Shown here: in pieces, positions 16,927 to 26,018 of the stretch | Numbering within the stretch: position 1 is the first letter of the stretch | Layout: each line of letters starts with the position of its first letter | From: Mesorhizobium sp. YC-39 | GTDB lineage: Bacteria; Pseudomonadota; Alphaproteobacteria; Rhizobiales; Rhizobiaceae | DNA length: 64,000 nucleotides | Direction of reading: 5' to 3' | Assembly: GCF_025753795.1 (NCBI RefSeq) | Contig: NZ_JAOWPS010000007.1 | Location: forward strand, 1 to 64,000 | Made by a program: the position numbers and the translations under genes | The notes under the pieces: model-generated | Database searches by the model: none | What the model saw: only the letters and a program-made list of their open reading frames with translations | What the model was told of the DNA's origin: nothing

Positions 16927-18898
16927 GGCTGTCCTCTTTGAGCCGGGCCTGGAACATCGGGCCGCCCTTATGGGCGGGGAAGCCATAGCCGTTGATCATG
17001 ACGAGGTCGATGTCGCCGGCACTCCCGGCAATGCCCTCCGATAGCAACACGCTCCCTTCGGCCGCCATCGCGCGAAGCAAGTGTGCCACGATCTCGTCAG
17101 CGGAGAAGCGGCCCGGCACGATCCCCTTCGCCTTCTGCGCCGCCTCGATGAGCGCCGTGACCTGCGGATCGACCATCTTCTCGCCCGACGAATAGTCGTA
17201 CCAGCCGCGGCCGGTCTTACGGCCGAGACGGCCCGCCTCGCACAGCTGGTCGGCGATCTCGACATAGCGTTCGTTCGGGTTGCGCGTCGCCGCCTGCCGC
17301 TTGCGCCGCGCCCAGGCGATCTCCAGTCCGGCCATGTCGTTAACGGCGAAGATGCCCATCGGAAAGCCCCACCCTTCCAGTGCGGCGTCGATTTCTTCGG
17401 GCATGGCGCCGTCCTCGACCATGAATTCAGCTTCGCGTCGATAGGCGGAAAAGATGCGATTGCCGATGAAGCCTTCTGCCGCGCCGCAGACGACAGGCAG
17501 CTTGCCGAGCCTCTTGGCGAAGGCGAGGGCTGTGGCAAGCACGTCCAACCGGGTCGCCGCGCAATCGATCACTTCGACGAGGCGCATGACATTTGCAGGC
17601 GAGAAGAAATGCAGCCCGACGATCCGCTCGGGATGGACGGTCGCCGCGGCGAGTTCGCTGGGGTCTAGATAGCTGGTGTTGGTGGCCAGAATCGTGTTGG
17701 GCCGGACGATGCCGTCGAGCCGTCGGAGCAGGTCGGTCTTGATCGCAAGATTGTCGAACACCGCCTCGATCGCCAAGTCGACCCCGGAGAGCGCCGTCAA
17801 GTTGGCGGTGGTGGCGAGCCGTTGCAGGCAGGCCTCGCGCGCGTCCGGCGTGAGACGTCCCGACTGCGCCGCCTTGTCTAGAAGGCCGACAATGCATGTG
17901 CGGCCCTTTTGCGCGTCATCGTCCGTCTGCTCGACGCCGATCACGCAATAGCCCGCCGTAAGCGCCGAGACGGCGATCCCCGAGCCCATCAGGCCGAGCC
18001 CGACGATGCCGACCGTGACGACGGGGCGCGGACTGATGCCCTCCAGTTTCGCTACCTTGCCGGCTTGCCGTTCCGCGAAGAAGACGTGGCGCAAGGCGGC
18101 CGCCTCGTCGGAAGCACGCAGCCGCAGGAATGTCGCGCGTTCGTCCGCGAGGCCTTTCTCAAGACTGGTGAGGGCAGCAACCCTGACCAGCCTGACGGCT
18201 TCGGCCGGCGCGACCTGGCCGCGTGCCCTGGCCAGTACTTTCCTAGCCACGGCCTCAGTCTCCGCTTCGTCTGCCGGCACGCAGGCCAACTCGCCAGTAC
18301 GCCTCAGGGGCGCTTTCGCCATCCCATGCGCCAGTGCGACGGCTTCCGCGACCGGGTCGTCGCCCAAGGCGTCGATGAGACCGAGGCTCTGCGCCTCGTC
18401 GGCTTTGACGCTGCGACCGCTGCCGATCATCTCCACTGCGTGGGCTGTCCCGACGAGACGCGGCAGCCGCTGCGTGCCTCCAGCGCCAGGCACAATGCCA
18501 AGCTTGATCTCCGGCAGGCCGAAGATCGCCGCCACGCTTGCGACCCGGCCATGACAGGCGAGTGCAATCTCGGCGCCGCCACCGAGTGCCGCGCCGTTAA
18601 TGGCTGCGACGACCGGCTTGTCGGATTGCTCGATGCGTTGTGTCACATCCGGCAAAATGGGCGCCGCCGCGGGTGTTGCGAATTCACGAATGTCTGCGCC
18701 AGCCACGAACGCTCTTCCCGCTCCCGTGATGACGACGCCTGCCGCACCTCCCAGGCTCACGGTATGGTCGAGGGCCCGGCAGAGGCCTTCCCTGACTTCG
18801 GTGGACAGAGCATTGACGGGTGGATTGTCGATCGTGACGACAAGGACACCGTCGCGGATGCTGCCGGATACGCTCTGGGAAAACCGTGTGACGCTCAT
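16919..18898 (-). CDS. FadB-like enoyl-CoA hydratase / 3-hydroxyacyl-CoA dehydrogenase
   Basis: This is a 659-residue bifunctional beta-oxidation enzyme. Residues about 1-190 are a crotonase domain with the oxyanion-hole segments AGADIREFA and NGAALGGGAEIAL. Near residue 300 the NAD-binding domain starts (VGIVGLGLMGSGIA), followed by HFFSPANVMRLVEV with the catalytic His and two C-terminal dehydrogenase domains. It is shorter than FadB (about 720). In this operon it probably hydrates and oxidises the ring-opened or alicyclic CoA intermediate made from 2-aminobenzoyl-CoA. The ATG at 18898 was chosen at the start of homology; it lies 10 bases after the RidA-like gene. Confidence 0.88.
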   Translation of the reverse strand: MSVTRFSQSVSGSIRDGVLVVTIDNPPVNALSTEVREGLCRALDHTVSLGGAAGVVITGAGRAFVAGADIREFATPAAAPILPDVTQRIEQSDKPVVAAINGAALGGGAEIALACHGRVASVAAIFGLPEIKLGIVPGAGGTQRLPRLVGTAHAVEMIGSGRSVKADEAQSLGLIDALGDDPVAEAVALAHGMAKAPLRRTGELACVPADEAETEAVARKVLARARGQVAPAEAVRLVRVAALTSLEKGLADERATFLRLRASDEAAALRHVFFAERQAGKVAKLEGISPRPVVTVGIVGLGLMGSGIAVSALTAGYCVIGVEQTDDDAQKGRTCIVGLLDKAAQSGRLTPDAREACLQRLATTANLTALSGVDLAIEAVFDNLAIKTDLLRRLDGIVRPNTILATNTSYLDPSELAAATVHPERIVGLHFFSPANVMRLVEVIDCAATRLDVLATALAFAKRLGKLPVVCGAAEGFIGNRIFSAYRREAEFMVEDGAMPEEIDAALEGWGFPMGIFAVNDMAGLEIAWARRKRQAATRNPNERYVEIADQLCEAGRLGRKTGRGWYDYSSGEKMVDPQVTALIEAAQKAKGIVPGRFSADEIVAHLLRAMAAEGSVLLSEGIAGSAGDIDLVMINGYGFPAHKGGPMFQARLKEDSHA

Positions 18899-18908
18899 CC
18901 GCCGAGCC

Positions 18909-19346
18909 TTATTCCGGCACGACGGCGGTCGCCTGGATTTCGATCCTGGCGCGATCCTCGACCAGCGCCACAACCTGCATTGCCGCCATTGCAGGGAAAT
19001 GCCGGCCGATGATCTCGCGATAGGCTTGGCCGATACCGCCCAGATTGTCGACATATTCCTTCTTGTCGATGAAATACCAGGTCATGGAGGTCATGTGGTG
19101 CGGTTCGGCGCCGCCGGATTTCAAGACGGCCACGATGTTTATCAACGTCTGGCGCACCTGACCTAGGAAATCGTCGGTCTCGAATTGGCAGCGCTCGTTC
19201 CAGCCGATCTGGCCGCCGACGAAGATCGTGCGGCCACGCGCCTCGATTCCGTTGGCATAGCCAATGGGCTGTTCCCATCCATCGGGTTGTAGTTTGCGAT
19301 GGGGCGAGGCAGGCGCTGCGGCTTTGCCGTTCGGTGTAGCGGTCAT
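18909..19346 (-). CDS. RidA/YjgF family deaminase-like protein
   Basis: This 145-residue protein has the Rid fold (IFVGGQIGWN, TLINIVAVLKSGGAEPHHMT and a final IEIQATAVVP). Rid proteins hydrolyse enamines and imines, releasing ammonia. The final motif keeps an acidic residue (VEDRARIE) but lacks the standard RidA Arg-Val-Ala pattern, so a non-housekeeping subgroup is likely. In the 2-aminobenzoyl-CoA pathway it could remove the amino group from the reduced ring product. The start is the ATG at 19346. Confidence 0.8.
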   Translation of the reverse strand: MTATPNGKAAAPASPHRKLQPDGWEQPIGYANGIEARGRTIFVGGQIGWNERCQFETDDFLGQVRQTLINIVAVLKSGGAEPHHMTSMTWYFIDKKEYVDNLGGIGQAYREIIGRHFPAMAAMQVVALVEDRARIEIQATAVVPE

Positions 19347-19356
19347 AACAAATCCA

Positions 19357-19485
19357 TCAGTTCGAAAAGGCGGCGATACCGGCATTGGCGCGGCCGAGGA
19401 TCGCCGCGTGGCCTTCGCCCGCCAGCGCAACAGCGAGGCCGCTGCCTCTGCCCTCGCCAGTCACCAAAGCGTGCCGCGCAGTCAC
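19357..19485 (-). pseudogene. SDR dehydrogenase with large internal deletion
   Basis: A GTG overlapping the stop of the monooxygenase gene by four bases (GTGA) opens a 42-codon frame. It reads HALVTGEGRGSGLAVALAGE, the TGxxxGxG cofactor site of a short-chain dehydrogenase, and stops ten bases before the RidA gene. A complete SDR would need about 250 residues. The coupled start shows that a pathway dehydrogenase once sat here and lost most of its body. Confidence 0.7.
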
Positions 19486-21806
19486 GACTTGACCCCAGCC
19501 GCCGCTGCCGCGCGCGCCAAATTGGCCTCATACTGATAGCGGCCAGACTGGTACTGCTTCGGCCACTGCTGTCCCGCGAACCCGATTTTCGCCGCCTCGT
19601 GGATGACGAAGGCCGGGTCGGCCAGATGCGGCCGCGCCACCGCGCACAGGTCAGCCCGACCGGCCGCGATGATGGAGTTGGCATGGTCGGCCTCCGAGAT
19701 CGCTCCGACAGCGATGGTGGGCACGTCGATCTCGTTGCGGATCTTGTCGGAGAAGGGCGTCTGAAACAGTCGGCCATAGACCGGCTTCTCTTCCTTCACC
19801 ACCTGGCCTGAGGAGCAGTCGATGAGGTCGGCCCCGGCCTCTTTGAACATGCGCGCAAAGATCGCCGCATCCTCTGGACTGTTTCCCCCCGCGAGCCAGT
19901 CATTGGTGGACAGGCGCACGGATGTCGGTCGGCCGTGAGGCCATGCTTGGCGGATGGCCCGGAAGACTTCGAGTGGAAAGCGAGCACGAGCCTCATGGTC
20001 GCCGCCGTATTCGTCGTCGCGCCGGTTAGTGAGCGGCGACAGGAAGCTCGACAGGAGATAACCATGTGCAGCGTGCAGTTCCAGGATGTCGAAGCCGATT
20101 TCTGCCGCGCGTTTCGTGACGGCGACATGGTCGGCGACAACGCGATCCATATCCTTGCGCGTCATGGCGCGCGGAACCTGCGAGTGCGGCAGATAAGGGA
20201 TCGCCGAAGCCGAGATCAGCGGCCAGCTGCCTTCGTCGAGGGGCTGGTCTATACCCTCCCACGCCACCTTAGTCGCGCCCTTGCGTCCGGCGTGGCCGAG
20301 CTGGATCCCGATCTTCGCGGGAGTCTCACGATGGACGAAATCGACCATGCGCCTGAAGGCCTGCACCTGCTGGTCGTTCCAAAGGCCAAGACAGCCTGGC
20401 GTGATGCGTGCATCGGGCGAAACGCAGGTCATCTCCGGAAAGATGAGCGCCGCCCCGCCCATGGCGCGTGCGCCGAGATGGACGAGGTGGAAATCGTCAG
20501 GCACCCCTTCCTTCGCCGAATACATGGCCATCGGCGACATGACGATCCGGTTGGGCAGCACTAGCCCCCGAACGGAATAGGGCGTGAACATGGGCGGAGG
20601 GACCTGCCCGTCCGGCCCGGCCTCGATGCCGGCGCGCTGGGCGAACCAGCGCTCATAGCCTTCCAGCCACTCCCTGTCGCGCACCCGCAGATTCTCATGG
20701 CTGATGCGCTGCGAGCGGGTTAGCATGGAATACATGAACTGTTCCGGCTCCAGCTGGTCGGCATAGCGCCTACCGACCACCTCGAACCATTCCATGGCGT
20801 TGCGAGCCGCATTCTGGATGCGCGCGACATCGATCCGGCGTACACCCTCATAGGCTTCCAGCACGGCCGGAATGTTCTTCGCATCATGTCCGACGATGTC
20901 GAACTGGCGGGTCAGCTCGATGGCGTCGTCTATGGCGAGCTTGGTGCCTGAGCCGATGGCGAAATGCGCCGTGTGTGCGCTGTCGCCCATCAGGACGACG
21001 TGGTTCGTGCCATTGAAATGGCTCCATTTCTCGCAGATCAGGCGGCCGAAATTCAGCCAGGCGGAGCCGCGCAGATGGCGGGCATTGGTCATCAAGCTGT
21101 GGCCGTCGAGCGTCTCGGCGAACAGCTTCTCGCAAAAGGCGATCGACTGGTCCTGATCCATCTTGTCGAGGCCATGCGCGCGGAAAACCTCGTCCGTCGT
21201 TTCCACGATGAAGGTCGAGGTGGTCGCATCGAACCGATAGATATGGGCCTGGAACCAGCCATGCTCGGTGCGACGAAAATCAAAGGTGAAGGCGTCAAAG
21301 CGCTTGTCGGTGCCAAGCCAGATATAGCGGTTCGGTCGCATCTGCATGTCGGGCTTGAATTCATCGGCATATTTCAGCCGTAAGCGGGAGTTCACCCCGT
21401 CCGACGCGATGATGAGATCGGCGTCGGGAAATTCTCCGTCGTCCAGCACTTCTCGCTCGAAGACGAATTCGACACCAAGTTCAAGGCAGCGTTCCTGCAA
21501 GATGCTGAGCAAATTCTTGCGGCCGATGCCCACAAAACCGTGGCCGGTGGTTCTGATCCTGCGGCCCTTGAAGACGAGCTCGATGTCGTCCCAGTGGTTG
21601 AAGGCATCTTCTATGGTTGCGGCCGTCTGCAGGTCCCACTGACGCATCGATTCGAGGGTGGCGTCGGAGAACACCACGCCCCAGCCGAACGTGTCGAATG
21701 GCCGGTTGCGCTCGACCACCGTGATGCGGTGCAGGGGGTGCTGTTTCTTCATCAGCAACGCGAAGTAAAGACCGGCCGGGCCGCCGCCGATGCAGACGAT
21801 GCGCAT
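19482..21806 (-). CDS. 2-aminobenzoyl-CoA monooxygenase/reductase (bifunctional flavoenzyme)
   Basis: This 774-residue fusion has an N-terminal FAD aromatic hydroxylase (IGGGPAGLYFALL at residues 5-17, GDSAHTAHFAIGSG in the second FAD motif, residues 1-400). From about residue 410 it continues as an old-yellow-enzyme-like reductase (PYSVRGLVLPNRIVMSPMAM, LHAAHGYLLSSFLSPLTN, AVARPHLADP). This architecture is that of the enzyme that hydroxylates and then reduces 2-aminobenzoyl-CoA in Azoarcus evansii; salicylyl-CoA 5-hydroxylase is a close relative. The ATG at 21806 has GGGAGGA upstream. The CoA ligase in the same cluster supports the assignment. Confidence 0.9.
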   Translation of the reverse strand: MRIVCIGGGPAGLYFALLMKKQHPLHRITVVERNRPFDTFGWGVVFSDATLESMRQWDLQTAATIEDAFNHWDDIELVFKGRRIRTTGHGFVGIGRKNLLSILQERCLELGVEFVFEREVLDDGEFPDADLIIASDGVNSRLRLKYADEFKPDMQMRPNRYIWLGTDKRFDAFTFDFRRTEHGWFQAHIYRFDATTSTFIVETTDEVFRAHGLDKMDQDQSIAFCEKLFAETLDGHSLMTNARHLRGSAWLNFGRLICEKWSHFNGTNHVVLMGDSAHTAHFAIGSGTKLAIDDAIELTRQFDIVGHDAKNIPAVLEAYEGVRRIDVARIQNAARNAMEWFEVVGRRYADQLEPEQFMYSMLTRSQRISHENLRVRDREWLEGYERWFAQRAGIEAGPDGQVPPPMFTPYSVRGLVLPNRIVMSPMAMYSAKEGVPDDFHLVHLGARAMGGAALIFPEMTCVSPDARITPGCLGLWNDQQVQAFRRMVDFVHRETPAKIGIQLGHAGRKGATKVAWEGIDQPLDEGSWPLISASAIPYLPHSQVPRAMTRKDMDRVVADHVAVTKRAAEIGFDILELHAAHGYLLSSFLSPLTNRRDDEYGGDHEARARFPLEVFRAIRQAWPHGRPTSVRLSTNDWLAGGNSPEDAAIFARMFKEAGADLIDCSSGQVVKEEKPVYGRLFQTPFSDKIRNEIDVPTIAVGAISEADHANSIIAAGRADLCAVARPHLADPAFVIHEAAKIGFAGQQWPKQYQSGRYQYEANLARAAAAAGVKS

Positions 21807-21882
21807 ACTGTCCTCCCACGCGTTTCGCCGACCGACCGCAAGTCGCCCTGCTCTTCCCGTCACCATGAACTGGCTCGGAAAA

Positions 21883-21902
21883 AACTTCAAGCTTAAAATA
21901 AT
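21883..21902. promoter_or_regulatory. Putative MarR operator upstream of the monooxygenase
   Basis: The imperfect palindrome CTTCAAGCTTAAAATA recurs with small changes before the CoA ligase at 24353-24368. The two genes are the two likely transcription starts of the pathway, so this is probably the site of the MarR protein encoded between them. Confidence 0.5.
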
Positions 21903-21977
21903 TTTCGGTAGCAACTGATGCGACGAGAAGCCTGTGAAGGCAGGTTCGGCCCTTGCGGATCGGCTGAAGGAAACCCG

Positions 21978-22439
21978 TCAATCCCGGGCGAGGGCGGTGA
22001 CGACCGAGCGCTTGAGCTTGCCCAGCCTGTCGAACAGGATCTTGCCATCCCGCGCTGTAATGACGTCGAACAGCTTGGCGATCCAATCCGCGTGCGCGGT
22101 CGCCATCTTCTCGAATTCTGCGCGGCCGAAGGACGTCAGGGCGATAATCTGCACCCGCCTGTCGGCCGCTGAAACGGTGCGGGTGACGTGGCCGCTTTCG
22201 ACAAGCCGTTCGACCAGCGCGGTTATGTTGCCAGGCGACACCATCATACGCTTGGAGAGCTCGCCCAGGACCATGCCGGCCTTGGCCCGCTCCAGCTGCG
22301 CCATCAGGTCGAACCGCGGCAGCGTGCAGTCGAACTGCTCGCGAAGGCGGCGCCGGATCTCGCTTTCGATGAGCGTCGAGCAGGTCAGCAACCTGAGCCA
22401 CAGGCGCAGATCCTGGCCATGGTCGGCAGGGGATTCCAT
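21978..22439 (-). CDS. MarR family transcriptional regulator
   Basis: This 153-residue winged-helix repressor reads LRLWLRLLTCSTLIESEIRR, then the recognition part VLGELSKRMMVSPGNITALV and the wing SAADRRVQIIALT. MarR proteins of this type sense aromatic CoA thioesters or acids. The ATG at 22439 gives normal family length; an in-frame GTG at 22583 would add 48 residues. It sits between the ligase and monooxygenase genes and very likely controls both. Confidence 0.82.
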   Translation of the reverse strand: MESPADHGQDLRLWLRLLTCSTLIESEIRRRLREQFDCTLPRFDLMAQLERAKAGMVLGELSKRMMVSPGNITALVERLVESGHVTRTVSAADRRVQIIALTSFGRAEFEKMATAHADWIAKLFDVITARDGKILFDRLGKLKRSVVTALARD

Positions 22440-22604
22440 CACTTTCGTCTCGCCATCAACCCAGTCCGGCGAGATCGTCTTGACTACATTGTCGTGGTTC
22501 ACGTCGGCAATCGTTCCAGCATCCGGCGGTAGCGCATGATGCGCCTTGTAAGCTCGCCCTGCCGTCTTGAACAGGGCCTTCACCGGTTTGGCGCGTCCGA
22601 GGTT

Positions 22605-24233
22605 CTATTTGTTGCAGGCGGCGTCCCGCAGCCGGAAGCGCTGGATCTTACCGGTCTGCGTCTTGGGCAGAGCGGCGATGAATTTCACCGATCGCGGATA
22701 TTTGTAAGGGGCGATCGTCGCCTTGACGTGGTCCTGCAGACGCTTGGTGGTCAACGCGTCAGGGGCCACGCCCTGCACCAGTACGACATGCGCCTCGACG
22801 ATCTGGCCGCGCTCGGCATCGTCCGCGCCGATGACCGCGCATTCGGCGACGTCCGGATGCGACAGCAGTGCCGCCTCGACCTCGGGGCCGGCGATGTTGT
22901 AGCCGGCGCTGACGATCATGTCGTCGGAGCGCGCGGCGAAATGGAAGAAGCCGTCTTCGTCCTGCGTGAAGGTGTCGCCGGTGAGGTTCCAGCCGTCGCG
23001 AACGTATTCCTTCTGCCTGTCATCGGCCATGTAGCGGCAGCCGGTCGGGCCGCGCACCGCCAGCCTGCCGGTCGTGCCGCGCGGCAGCTCGCGCATCTCA
23101 TCATCGACGATGCGCGCCTCATAGCCGCCCACCGGCTTGCCGGTCGACGCGGGCTTCATGTCGCCAAAACGGTTGGAGATGAAGATGTGCAGCATTTCGG
23201 TGGCACCGATGCCGTCGAGGATCGGCTTGCCGGTCTTTTTCGTCCACTCCTCGAAGACCGGAGCCGGCAATGTCTCGCCGGCCGAAACGGCGACGCGCAG
23301 GGATGACAGGTCGGCCCCTTCATCCATGGCCTTCAGCATGGCGCGATAGGCGGTCGGCGCGGTGAAGGAGATGGTCGCTTTATAAGTCTCGATGATGTGG
23401 ATCATGTTGGGCGGCGTCGCCTGTTCCAGCAATGTCGCCGCGGCACCGAAGCGCAGGGGGAAGATGGCGAGCCCGCCAAGACCGAAGGTAAAGGCGAGGG
23501 GCGGCGAGCCGACGAAGATATCGTCCGGCGTCACCTCCAGGATTTCGCGGGCATACGCATCGGCGATGATCAGCAGGTCGCGGTGGAAATGCATGGTCGC
23601 CTTCGGTACACCGGTGGTGCCGGAGGTGAAGCCGAGCAGGGCGACGTCGTCGCGACCAGTGTTGACAGCGGTGAAGGTGACCGGCTTGTCGAGGGCGGCG
23701 CGGTCGAGTTCCGCGTCATGGTTGGCGGTGCCGTCGAAGCCGATGACCTGCTTGAGATACGCACTGCCCTTGGCACAGGCGGTCATCTCGTCCATCAGCC
23801 TTGTATCGCAAAGTGCGACTGTGATTTCCGCCTTGTCGACAATCTTGGCGAGCTCGCCTGCACGCAACATCGGCATGGTGTTGACGACCACCGCACCAAC
23901 CTTGGTGGCGGCAAGCCAGCAGGCGACCATGGCCGGGTTGTTGGCCGAGCGGATCAGCACCCGGTTGCCCGGCTTGACACCGTAATTCTCGACCAGCGCA
24001 TGGGCGAGCCTGTTGGTCCAGTCGGACAGTTCCTTGTAGGTGCGGCGGCGGCCATTGCCGATCAGCGCGGTGTGGTCGCCAAAGCCCTTTTCGACCAGCC
24101 TGTCGGTCAATTCGACACCGGCGTTTATGTGGTCGGGATAGTGGAAGCCGTCGAGCAGAAACTCCGGCCATTGGTCCGGCGGCGGCAGGTGATCGCGCGT
24201 GAACGTGTCGATATGCGCTGAAGGCCCAAGCAT
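22605..24233 (-). CDS. 2-aminobenzoate/benzoate-CoA ligase (AMP-forming)
   Basis: This 542-residue adenylate-forming enzyme has the P-loop GFTSGTTGVPKATMHFHRD, the A5 motif DGIGATEMLHIF, the A7/A8 region TGDTFTQDEDGFFHFAARSD and the C-terminal catalytic Lys in PKTQTGKIQRFRLR. It activates an aromatic acid with ATP and CoA in the cytosol. The length and GIGATEML match benzoate and 2-aminobenzoate CoA ligases. The neighbouring monooxygenase/reductase points to anthranilate. The start is the ATG at 24233 and a putative MarR site lies 120 bases upstream. Confidence 0.88.
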   Translation of the reverse strand: MLGPSAHIDTFTRDHLPPPDQWPEFLLDGFHYPDHINAGVELTDRLVEKGFGDHTALIGNGRRRTYKELSDWTNRLAHALVENYGVKPGNRVLIRSANNPAMVACWLAATKVGAVVVNTMPMLRAGELAKIVDKAEITVALCDTRLMDEMTACAKGSAYLKQVIGFDGTANHDAELDRAALDKPVTFTAVNTGRDDVALLGFTSGTTGVPKATMHFHRDLLIIADAYAREILEVTPDDIFVGSPPLAFTFGLGGLAIFPLRFGAAATLLEQATPPNMIHIIETYKATISFTAPTAYRAMLKAMDEGADLSSLRVAVSAGETLPAPVFEEWTKKTGKPILDGIGATEMLHIFISNRFGDMKPASTGKPVGGYEARIVDDEMRELPRGTTGRLAVRGPTGCRYMADDRQKEYVRDGWNLTGDTFTQDEDGFFHFAARSDDMIVSAGYNIAGPEVEAALLSHPDVAECAVIGADDAERGQIVEAHVVLVQGVAPDALTTKRLQDHVKATIAPYKYPRSVKFIAALPKTQTGKIQRFRLRDAACNK

Positions 24234-24352
24234 ATTTCCCCCCGACTTGCGAGCCGGCCAATCGGCAAATTCGCGGCCGTTGGCCCCTCTGCCTCATTGC
24301 CCGTGCAAGGCGGGCACCGGGCGCCGACAAAGGCTCCCACGAACCGAAAACT

Positions 24353-24368
24353 ATTTCAAGCCTAAAGT
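24353..24368. promoter_or_regulatory. Putative MarR operator upstream of the CoA ligase
   Basis: ATTTCAAGCCTAAAGT matches the palindrome before the monooxygenase gene in TTCAAGC-TAAA. It lies in an AT-rich patch of the otherwise GC-rich intergenic region. Confidence 0.5.
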
Positions 24369-24578
24369 TTTTTTGCGTGGCTATTGACGCGCACGGGTGG
24401 CTCCGGTCATTGCTAATTTCCGGCAGCGCTTTTTCCTTTTCGAAGGCTTACGAACCTGAAATGCACACTCTGCGAGCAGTTGCAGCATCCCTCGACCGCG
24501 CGATAGCGCGCTTTCTGGCCGGCTCGAAGCAAAGGGCCAAAACGGCAACAAGTCAGTTTTCATTTGGAGGCGAAAAGC

Positions 24579-25406
24579 GTGCCTTTGCATAGAATAGTGG
24601 ACTGGGACAATGCCTACGCCAACGGTCCCAACATCGCAGGGGGCGAGAGATGGCCAGATCTGTGGATCGAGCCGGCGGAGCGTTTCCGTGAGCGTATGAA
24701 AGCTCAAGGGCGTGCAAGACTTGATCAACGCTATGGCCAAAGGCCGCGCAATCTCTTCGATCTATTTCTTCCGGAAGGCACTCCGAAAGGTCTTGTGGTT
24801 TTTGTTCATGGAGGCTTCTGGTTACGGCTGGACAAGAGCTTCTGGTCGCATCTTGCCACCGGGCCACTCGCACATGGCCATGCAGTGGCCATGCCTTCCT
24901 ATACGCTGTGCCCCGAAATCCGCATCGCGGGCATCGTTCGCGAAGTTGCCGCGGCTATTGGCACGGCGGCCGCCATGGTGGAGGGACCGCTGCGCCTTAC
25001 AGGCCATTCCGCCGGCGGCCACCTTGTTACGCGCATGATCACATCGGACGTCCTTTTGCCGCCATCGGTGCAGGACAGGGTGGTGAATACAGTCTCGATC
25101 TCAGGTGTCCACGATCTTCGGCCGTTGATGCGCACCGTCATGAACAAGCAACTGAGGATAGATGAGACTGAGGCGAACGTCGAAAGTCCCGTATTGCTGC
25201 GGCCCATTGAAGGCGCAAGACTGACGTGTTGGGTAGGCGGCGCGGAGCGCGCTGAGTTCCGGCGCCAAAATGCACTGTTGAACAATGTCTGGGCGGGGCT
25301 GGGTGCTGCTACTGATGCCGTCGAGGAGCCTGATCGGCATCATTTCGATGTGATTGACGGTTTGGTCGACCGCAACCACCCGCTCACCCGCACTTTGGTG
25401 GAATGA
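24579..25406 (+). CDS. Kynurenine formamidase-like alpha/beta hydrolase
   Basis: This 275-residue serine hydrolase has the oxyanion motif VFVHGGFW, the nucleophile elbow LTGHSAGGHLVTRM and a C-terminal His in EPDRHHFDVIDG. This pattern is found in arylformamidases, which turn N-formylkynurenine into kynurenine. Kynurenine is a source of anthranilate, the substrate of the adjacent minus-strand pathway. The GTG at 24579 is preferred because GGAGG lies 9 bases upstream. Other small esters or amides are possible substrates. Confidence 0.75.
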   Translation: MPLHRIVDWDNAYANGPNIAGGERWPDLWIEPAERFRERMKAQGRARLDQRYGQRPRNLFDLFLPEGTPKGLVVFVHGGFWLRLDKSFWSHLATGPLAHGHAVAMPSYTLCPEIRIAGIVREVAAAIGTAAAMVEGPLRLTGHSAGGHLVTRMITSDVLLPPSVQDRVVNTVSISGVHDLRPLMRTVMNKQLRIDETEANVESPVLLRPIEGARLTCWVGGAERAEFRRQNALLNNVWAGLGAATDAVEEPDRHHFDVIDGLVDRNHPLTRTLVE

Positions 25407-25620
25407 GCCGACCTATATCTGGACAATCCGGCCTGCAACAGCCACTACGCCATCCACTTCTAGACAGCAGTTGCTGCGGCACGCCGGCATGCAGGCCCTA
25501 TGGTGGTTAATTCTCGGGAGTCACCTTACCGAACAGGAACGCCGAGGAAATAGGTGAGGATCGGCCGAAAGTGCTCTTTTGTGAGGGCGCCGGTTGCCAT
25601 TGAGCACGAGGCATGATTTA

Positions 25621-25646
25621 TAAGATACCGGCTGGATGGTATCTTA
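25621..25646. promoter_or_regulatory. Perfect inverted repeat, probable TetR operator
   Basis: TAAGATACC and GGTATCTTA are separated by 8 bases, a 9-base perfect palindrome 25 bases before the SMR start codon. The downstream TetR gene is the obvious candidate for its binding protein. Confidence 0.7.
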
Positions 25647-25671
25647 CAATATTTGTCTTTTCGGTGCGCCC

Positions 25672-26016
25672 ATGACCCCCTCGTTCCTTGCCTACGGCTC
25701 GCTTGCCACTGCTATCGTCTGCGAGGTCGCTGGTTCAGCCTTTCTACAAAAGTCAGAACAGTTCAGCCGTATCGGGCCTGTCCTTGCGATGACGATCCTT
25801 TACGGGATTTCGTTCTTCTTCCTCTCCCAAGCCCTCAAAGGCATACCGCTCGGGGTGGCTTACGCCATCTGGGGCGGCCTCGGTATCGTTTTGACAGCTT
25901 TCGTCAGTGTGACGGTCTTCCGCCAGGCAATCGACGTGGCAGCACTGGTGGGTATCGCCATGATTGTGAGCGGCGTGGTCGTGATGCAGGTATTCTCCCG
26001 CACGACCGTGCACTGA
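25672..26016 (+). CDS. SMR family efflux protein (EmrE/QacE-like)
   Basis: This 114-residue inner-membrane protein has four transmembrane helices. It keeps the essential Glu in helix 1 (VCEVAGSAFLQKSE, residue 18) and the helix-3 motif GVAYAIWGGLGIV. It exchanges protons for cationic drugs, possibly plant-derived cations. The ATG at 25672 was chosen over an upstream GTG-type start because helix 1 follows directly. It overlaps no gene and is followed by the TetR gene after two bases, so the two form an operon. Confidence 0.9.
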   Translation: MTPSFLAYGSLATAIVCEVAGSAFLQKSEQFSRIGPVLAMTILYGISFFFLSQALKGIPLGVAYAIWGGLGIVLTAFVSVTVFRQAIDVAALVGIAMIVSGVVVMQVFSRTTVH

Positions 26017-26018
26017 CG

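Noticed and set aside
17909..19012. Long plus-strand frame inside the fadB-like gene
   Set aside because: It is the antisense of a well-conserved enzyme and contains no recognisable motif.
23397..24221. 274-codon plus-strand frame over the CoA ligase
   Set aside because: Antisense shadow caused by high GC content; the minus-strand ligase has all family motifs.
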